This document shows, piece by piece, positions 5,898 through 9,874 of a DNA stretch of 9,874 bases. The stretch spans positions 1 to 9,874 of the forward strand of contig DAOVBC010000063.1 in assembly GCA_030670715.1 (NCBI GenBank), written 5' to 3'. The notes under the pieces are model-generated. The model did not search any database and was not told where the DNA came from. It was given only the letters and a program-made list of their open reading frames with translations. This stretch comes from Deltaproteobacteria bacterium (lineage in GTDB: Bacteria; Desulfobacterota; Desulfobacteria; Desulfobacterales; SG8-13). Position numbers and translations under genes: made by a program. Position 1 is the first letter of the stretch. The number at the start of each line of letters is the position of its first letter.

Positions 5898-6626
5898 ATG
5901 CCCGTGGGTGCTACAAAATCGTTGCACCGGATGAAATATGGTGCCTATCACATCGGCGCGCATGAACATCTCAGCCCGGATCAAATTGAGCACCTGGTAA
6001 CACTATTCAACAGGCCGACACGGTCTTCCGAATTGACTCTGGGCGGTAGAACATCCGTTACAATAGATGAAATCGAAGGCGTCGGCCCGGTAGTCATTAA
6101 ACATTATCGACGTGGCGGACTGGTGCACTTCTTCGTCAAACAAACATACCTTCGCCGGGGCAAAACCCGGTGCCGGCTCGAATATGAAATGCTTGATAAG
6201 GTCCGGCGCATCGGTGTCGGCGCCCCACGGCCGGTTGCTTATGCCTCCCGGGGGAAATTAATCTATCGGTGCTGGCTGGTGACCCGGGAAGTCCCGTCAC
6301 ATAAGACTCTGGCAGCCTTAAGTATGTCGGATTTAAATCGGGCCGTATATCTGATCGAACCGATTGTCCGGGCGGTTGACCGGCTGATTCAAAACAGAAT
6401 CCTGCATGTGGACCTGCACCCGGGAAACGTACTGGTGGATCCTGATGATCGCACTTATCTGATTGATTTTGACCGGGCGGGTTCATATCGATCGGGGGAA
6501 AAAGCATTGCGGACCCGATATGTCGCACGCTGGAAACGAGCAGTTATCAAACATCGGCTGCCTGATGTTCTCTGGAAGGAAATGCAGGTCCGGCTGCTGG
6601 AAAAACATACCTCCGGCCCGCAGTAA
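5898..6626 (+). CDS. kdkA: Kdo kinase-like LPS core kinase (KdkA/WaaP/InaA superfamily)
   Basis: A 242-residue kinase-fold protein, likely phosphorylating a Kdo residue of Kdo-lipid A with ATP at the cytoplasmic membrane face. Visible motifs are a glycine-rich start GGRTSV (49-54), VVIKHYRRGGLV (65-76, with K68 as ATP lysine and the HYRRGG string typical of the KdkA family), an acidic LEYEML (94-99), the catalytic loop LHVDLHPGNVLV (169-180, D172 and N177) and LIDFDRAG (188-195, D190 as metal-binding Asp). The ATG at 5898 is chosen over an in-frame TTG at 5859 because of AGAGGA just upstream. The promoter is at 5649-5677. Its TAA stop lies in the left terminal repeat of the element that follows. 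KdkA-type kinases usually accompany LPS with a single phosphorylated Kdo; that is a family expectation. A WaaP-like heptose kinase is the main alternative. Confidence 0.75.
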   Translation: MPVGATKSLHRMKYGAYHIGAHEHLSPDQIEHLVTLFNRPTRSSELTLGGRTSVTIDEIEGVGPVVIKHYRRGGLVHFFVKQTYLRRGKTRCRLEYEMLDKVRRIGVGAPRPVAYASRGKLIYRCWLVTREVPSHKTLAALSMSDLNRAVYLIEPIVRAVDRLIQNRILHVDLHPGNVLVDPDDRTYLIDFDRAGSYRSGEKALRTRYVARWKRAVIKHRLPDVLWKEMQVRLLEKHTSGPQ

Positions 6627-6786
6627 GGGTTCACGAAGAAATAAGTTTGCAATTTTAGGCGTTGAGGGTCCCGGCTGGCAAGGCGCGAAAACGTAGGAAT
6701 ATCCAGCATATTGCGAGTTTTCGCAACGCAGCCAGTCAGGATGCATCGACGTCTAAAATGTGAAGTTATTTTTGAGTGAGCCCTAA
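6624..6786. repeat. Structured intergenic element, copy 1 (nested inverted repeats)
   Basis: Imperfect terminal inverted repeats of about 40 bp start with TAAGGGTTCAC (6624-6634) and end with GTGAGCCCTAA (6776-6786); the match continues through ATAA, TTTTAG and CG. The core is bounded by GGCAAGGCG (6677-6685) and CGCAACGCAGCCA (6722-6734). Inside are a perfect 8-bp stem (GCGAAAAC 6685-6692 with GTTTTCGC 6717-6724) and an apical hairpin AATAT-5 nt-ATATT (6698-6712). The left end contains the stop codon of the kinase gene. Copy 2 at 8109-8256 shares the core boundaries and layout. No transposase is encoded; it could be a MITE-like element or a bidirectional 3'-end structure between convergent genes. 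Confidence 0.7.
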
Positions 6787-6842
6787 GAGGACACACCACT
6801 ATTTTCAGCACACGAATTAGGCCTGTCACAATATTCCCGGGG

Positions 6843-8009
6843 TCACGGGGCCTGTGGTTGTTCCTCCAGTCGGGCCAGACGCTCCTTGATATATTCATGA
6901 AATCCGTCGCTGTCCCTGCCAAAGCTCGTCCGAACGCCAATCACCGCCAGCTTCAATGGCAAAGGAACCCATTGCGTAATCCGGACATAATCTTTTTCAG
7001 TGGTTGCCAGAAATTCCGAGCCTGTGTTAAAGGCGGCAGTTACTATGGATTGAATGTCTTCATCAGTATACCGGTGATGGTCCGGAAATTCCATAAAATC
7101 CTCTACGTTACAGCGCAGATCTTCAAGGGTCTGCTGAAAATCCTTATTTTTGGCGATGCCGGAAAAGGCAAATACCTTTAAGTCTTGCAGCAGTTCCAAG
7201 CCGTGCGAATGAGAAGGTGTCCCGGCATTGCGATCACTTCCATGGCTCTCAAAAACGTCGACGATGTATGGTGTGTGGGATGTACGAAAAACCGGCCGGT
7301 CACAGGCGATCTTTTCCAGATTCGCCGGCAAATGTGAAATTGCATCGGCATCCGCCTGCTTCACACGTGTGAGAATAAATGCATTTGCACGTTTTAACGC
7401 CGACTGCGGTTCGCGCAAAATGCCCCGCGGCAGAAGATGGAAGTTGCCCAGCGGGCTTTTGCCGTCCAGTAGAACCAGATTGATGTCCCGTGCGAGTTGT
7501 AGATGCTGAAAAGCATCGTCAAGAATGATAACATCCGGCTGAAATTCTCTTACGGCCAACCGGCCGATCTCATAACGGTTCCGCCCTACAAGAATCGGCA
7601 CCTCCAATTCTTTCAGCCGCTGTGCCATCATGTACGGTTCATCACCCGCCGTTTCGGCATCCATGAGGATGCTGCGGCCGTCACCTACAATTCCACCGGA
7701 TTTCTCTGCTTTTCCCCTGTATCCCCGGCTGATGACCGCGGTTTTATAACCGAGGCGTTGGACAAGTTCGGCAACCAGCACCGTCAGTGGCGTTTTCCCG
7801 GTCCCCCCCACTGTTATGTTGCCTATGGAAATAATCCTGCAGGGCAATTGTTTTGTTTTTAACAGCCCGGTACGATAACCGGCAGCGCGCAACCGGACAA
7901 CCATGCTGTAAAGCAGTGACAACGCGTACAGAACAGCGCTTAACGGAGATAACCGCGGCCTGCCTTCATCTTTCATTATGGTTTCGATTTTCTTCTGTAT
8001 CTTATGCAC
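6843..8009 (-). CDS. lpxK: Tetraacyldisaccharide 4'-kinase (LpxK)
   Basis: Membrane-associated P-loop kinase transferring the ATP gamma-phosphate to the 4' position of the lipid A precursor to give lipid IVA. A hydrophobic N-terminal helix (about 22-42) would anchor it to the inner membrane. The Walker A segment GNITVGGTGKTP is at 63-74, then SRGYRG (94-99), GDEP (122-125), DDAFQH (164-169), LLPRG (192-196), AFSGIAKNKDF (281-291), FPDHHRYTDEDI (308-319) and TTEKD (336-340). All are family hallmarks, and the 388-residue length is slightly above the E. coli protein. The start is GTG with AAGG about 8 nt upstream; an ATG at residue 12 lacks a good SD, and the GTG start places the P-loop at the usual distance from the N-terminus. 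It follows lptG after a 244-nt gap that holds a structured repeat. No promoter is evident in that gap, so it may be in one operon with lptF-lptG. Confidence 0.95.
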   Translation of the reverse strand: MHKIQKKIETIMKDEGRPRLSPLSAVLYALSLLYSMVVRLRAAGYRTGLLKTKQLPCRIISIGNITVGGTGKTPLTVLVAELVQRLGYKTAVISRGYRGKAEKSGGIVGDGRSILMDAETAGDEPYMMAQRLKELEVPILVGRNRYEIGRLAVREFQPDVIILDDAFQHLQLARDINLVLLDGKSPLGNFHLLPRGILREPQSALKRANAFILTRVKQADADAISHLPANLEKIACDRPVFRTSHTPYIVDVFESHGSDRNAGTPSHSHGLELLQDLKVFAFSGIAKNKDFQQTLEDLRCNVEDFMEFPDHHRYTDEDIQSIVTAAFNTGSEFLATTEKDYVRITQWVPLPLKLAVIGVRTSFGRDSDGFHEYIKERLARLEEQPQAP

Positions 8010-8108
8010 CGCTACGCCTTATTGAATAGGCTCTCTTGCTCTCTTTTTGGAATAGGAAGATCAATAAAACCCATCCGAGTTCTGTAAATTGCATAAAGGG
8101 CACAACAA

Positions 8109-8256
8109 TAGAAGCTATCTTAAAAATAGTAGATTATGTTCAAGGGCAAGGCGTCGATTCGGTTTAAAAGCGGAGCGTACACGAAGTACGTGAGCATTTT
8201 AAACCGAATCGCAACGCAGCCATTGGACGTAATATGCATTTTTAAGATAGCTTCTA
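8109..8256. repeat. Structured intergenic element, copy 2 (nested inverted repeats)
   Basis: Perfect 19-bp terminal inverted repeats: TAGAAGCTATCTTAAAAAT (8109-8127) and its complement (8238-8256). The core is bounded by GGCAAGGCG (8145-8153) and CGCAACGCAGCCA (8210-8222), identical to copy 1. Inside are a perfect 15-bp stem (CGATTCGGTTTAAAA 8155-8169 with its complement 8197-8211) and an apical hairpin CGTAC-5 nt-GTACG (8176-8190). The whole 148 bp can fold into one long hairpin. The TAG stop of lptG is the last three bases of the right repeat (8256-8254 on the minus strand). Both ends carry TA, compatible with insertion at a TA target as in IS630/mariner-type MITEs, though no transposase is visible. 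Confidence 0.8.
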
Positions 8257-9345
8257 GTATTCTACATTCATCAATATTACTATCCCAATCCCCAGAAAGA
8301 TGAAGTTGGCCGTCCAGGCAGCGATAAACGGGGGAAGCAGGCCGCCGTATCCCAGTGACAAACAAAAGCTGTATGATATCCAGTAAAGAAAGGTAATGCC
8401 GATGCCGTAGGCGATGCCCACTGAAAGCCCCTGGCTTCCCCTTGACTTTCTTTTGAGACCATATCCGGCGGCCAGCAGCGATAAAATCAGACCTACAACA
8501 GAAAAAGCCAATTTGGCATGCAGGTCGACCCGATAATTGGTGGCATCATATCCTTCCGCTTCAACAGCCCGGATATACGCCAGGAGTTCCATAAAGGTCA
8601 TTTCTTCTGATTTTTTAGCCACACGCTTGAGTTCCTCGGGCAGAAATTCAAAAGGCTCAATCCGTTCTTCATAAAATTTAACCGCAAAGTTTTGTTCATC
8701 TTCGCCGGATGCCCGGTTCTGTTCCATGAGGTTTCGAAAACGCCACTGCCCGTCTCTGAATTCGCCTGATTTTGCATCCACTCTTCTTTGCAGGCGGAAT
8801 TTCTCATCAAAATAGTACAGGGTAACGCCGGAGATGGTCTTGTTTGCCTGGTTATAATAGCGGATGTGCGCAAGAGACCGATGCCCTTTAATCCAGATAT
8901 TTTTTTCCCTTGAGGTAACAGCAGACTTTTTTTTGACTTCCTCAAGCCAGATGCGGTTCGCTTTATTGATGGTGATCGGAACGATCAGATCGCTTAGAAA
9001 AAAGAGAAAAATACTGAATACGAAGGCAATCGCCAGCATGGTTCTCAAAAGGTAATAGGCACTGATCCCGCCGCTTCTCAACGCGAGGAGTTCATTGTTT
9101 TTGTTCATCAAACCAAAAACGATCAGAATCGCCAGTAGAAACCCCACTGGCGCAATTTGCACAACAACAAACGGCACCCTGAACTGAAAAAAGATGAGAA
9201 CCCTGGTAAAGGACAGGCCGGCATCGATGAAATTGTCAATCTTTTCAAAAAAATCTACCGCCAGAAAAATGCTGATGACGGTGATCAGGATGATACTGAA
9301 AAATTTAAAGATTTCCCTGGCGATATATCGGTCGATAATCGACAT
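8254..9345 (-). CDS. lptG: LPS export system permease LptG
   Basis: Inner-membrane subunit of the LptB2FGC ABC transporter that extracts LPS from the outer leaflet of the inner membrane and passes it to the periplasmic bridge. The 363 residues show the family layout: three membrane helices at about 14-33, 56-80 and 102-125, a periplasmic beta-jellyroll domain at about 130-275, and three more helices at about 276-296, 306-328 and 335-358. The cytoplasmic coupling segment NELLALRSGGIS lies at 84-95, and the C-terminal helices contain LPPFIAAWTAN (337-347). AGGA is 8 nt before the ATG. It lies downstream of lptF with a 226-nt spacer, wider than the usual tight lptFG junction. Its TAG stop falls in the right terminal repeat of the structured element that follows. 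Confidence 0.93.
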   Translation of the reverse strand: MSIIDRYIAREIFKFFSIILITVISIFLAVDFFEKIDNFIDAGLSFTRVLIFFQFRVPFVVVQIAPVGFLLAILIVFGLMNKNNELLALRSGGISAYYLLRTMLAIAFVFSIFLFFLSDLIVPITINKANRIWLEEVKKKSAVTSREKNIWIKGHRSLAHIRYYNQANKTISGVTLYYFDEKFRLQRRVDAKSGEFRDGQWRFRNLMEQNRASGEDEQNFAVKFYEERIEPFEFLPEELKRVAKKSEEMTFMELLAYIRAVEAEGYDATNYRVDLHAKLAFSVVGLILSLLAAGYGLKRKSRGSQGLSVGIAYGIGITFLYWISYSFCLSLGYGGLLPPFIAAWTANFIFLGIGIVILMNVEY

Positions 9346-9389
9346 GCAGGATTTCCTGTTGCCCCAATATGTATGTAAGTAACGTCATT

Positions 9390-9495
9390 CTCGTAAAAAG
9401 CCAGAACAAGCAATTTTACGAGCGTTTTAGGTTTAAGGTTTTAAGTTTTAAGCAACTGTAAATAGGGGTATTTCCTCAACCTAAAACCTAAAACT
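9390..9495. repeat. Inverted repeats and degenerate GTTTTAAG array between lptF and lptG
   Basis: CTCGTAAAA (9390-9398) and TTTTACGAG (9414-9422) form a perfect 9-bp inverted repeat. Directly after it, 9424-9452 is a degenerate array of GTTTTAG/GTTTAAG/GTTTTAAG units. An inverse copy of the unit (CAACCTAAAACCTAAAAC) lies near 9478-9495. The layout, an array followed by a spacer and an inverse array, is the same style as the repeat at 3421-3512. No gene is present in the 226-nt gap. Confidence 0.55.
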
Positions 9496-9571
9496 GGATG
9501 AATTCGATTCTTGCAACTTCATCGGTGGTACATCACAGAACAAAAATTATATGCAGTGCACGGAATAATTC

Positions 9572-9874
9572 TCATACCTCTTTTCTGCCGGAACGATACA
9601 TCAGGCGCTGTATCCGTCGGGCCAGAAACCCGATCTGCAACGGCCGCTCACTGGCTGTTCTTACCAGCAAAAACAGCCCCAGTCCTCCCATAATGACGTT
9701 CGGCACCCACATGCCGATCAGCGGCGGGTAAACACCTGTTTCCCCGAAGACAAGACCTACCGACAAAAGCAAATAATAAAACAGAAAAAAAACCAGTCCG
9801 AGGACCAGGCCGGATGACCGTTTGGCACGCTTGGAATGAATACCGAGGGGCACGGCAAGAAGCCCCAGCGCGAA
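9572..9874 (-). CDS. lptF: LPS export system permease LptF, C-terminal part
   Basis: The last 101 codons of a gene whose 5' part lies beyond the window; the frame is open to the edge. The visible part matches the C-terminal membrane region of LptF (YjgP): LLAVPLGIHSKRAKRSSG, a helix LVLGLVFFLFYYLLLSVG, then YPPLIGMWVPN and a final helix GGLGLFLLVRTAS, with a basic cytoplasmic tail. LptF pairs with LptG to form the transmembrane core of the LPS exporter. The order lptF-lptG is the usual one. Assignment as LptF rather than a second LptG rests on the AVPLG string and on its position before lptG. Confidence 0.85.
   Translation of the reverse strand, partial: FALGLLAVPLGIHSKRAKRSSGLVLGLVFFLFYYLLLSVGLVFGETGVYPPLIGMWVPNVIMGGLGLFLLVRTASERPLQIGFLARRIQRLMYRSGRKEV

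Noticed and set aside
6624..6786. Possible integron attC site
   Set aside because: Although a folded site with imperfect arms, it lacks convincing paired R/L core boxes and there is no integrase or cassette layout.
6455..6940. Minus-strand open frame of 161 codons
   Set aside because: It spans the end of the kinase gene, the structured repeat and the end of lpxK in other frames, and has no coding character.

Overview
The window reads as a lipopolysaccharide (LPS) inner-core and lipid A assembly region from a Gram-negative, moderate-GC bacterium. The mix suggests a member of the Desulfobacterota (former Deltaproteobacteria): a metal-type KdsA, GT9 heptosyltransferases with C-terminal cysteine clusters, a KdkA-type kinase, and many intergenic structured repeats. 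That placement is inferred from style and protein resemblance, not from a marker gene.

Layout. Positions 1-346 hold no gene I can recognise. Positions 347-3068 (minus strand) form a three-gene Kdo-supply cluster in the order kdsA, a transaldolase-CBS fusion gene, and a KdsC-like HAD phosphatase; it has a good sigma70-type promoter upstream of kdsA. Positions 3069-3591 are a gene-free divergent region with a candidate short transcript (promoter plus hairpin terminator) and an inverted array of degenerate short repeats. waaF (plus, 3592-4599) and a waaC-like gene (minus, 4588-5565) converge and overlap at their stop codons. Positions 5566-5897 hold a second plus-strand promoter and an inverted dispersed repeat. 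A Kdo-kinase-like gene follows (plus, 5898-6626). Positions 6843-9874 (minus) carry lptF (partial, cut by the window end), lptG and lpxK.

How the genes fit together. KdsA condenses arabinose 5-phosphate with PEP to Kdo 8-phosphate, and a KdsC-type phosphatase would release Kdo. LpxK adds the 4'-phosphate of lipid A. A KdkA-type kinase would phosphorylate Kdo on Kdo-lipid A. The two heptosyltransferases extend the inner core. LptF and LptG are the membrane subunits of the ABC transporter that extracts finished LPS from the inner membrane.

Most notable point. Where an arabinose-5-phosphate isomerase (KdsD: SIS domain plus two CBS domains) would be expected beside kdsA, there is a protein with KdsD-like CBS domains joined to a fructose-6-phosphate-aldolase/transaldolase domain instead of SIS. 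This suggests an alternative or modified route to the aldose phosphate used by KdsA, or a variant ulosonic acid; both its own active site and the KdsA active-site loop show unusual residues. Second, two intergenic elements (6624-6786 and 8109-8256) share flanking core sequences and the same nested-hairpin architecture but have unrelated stem sequences, and each contains the stop codon of the neighbouring gene in its terminal repeat.
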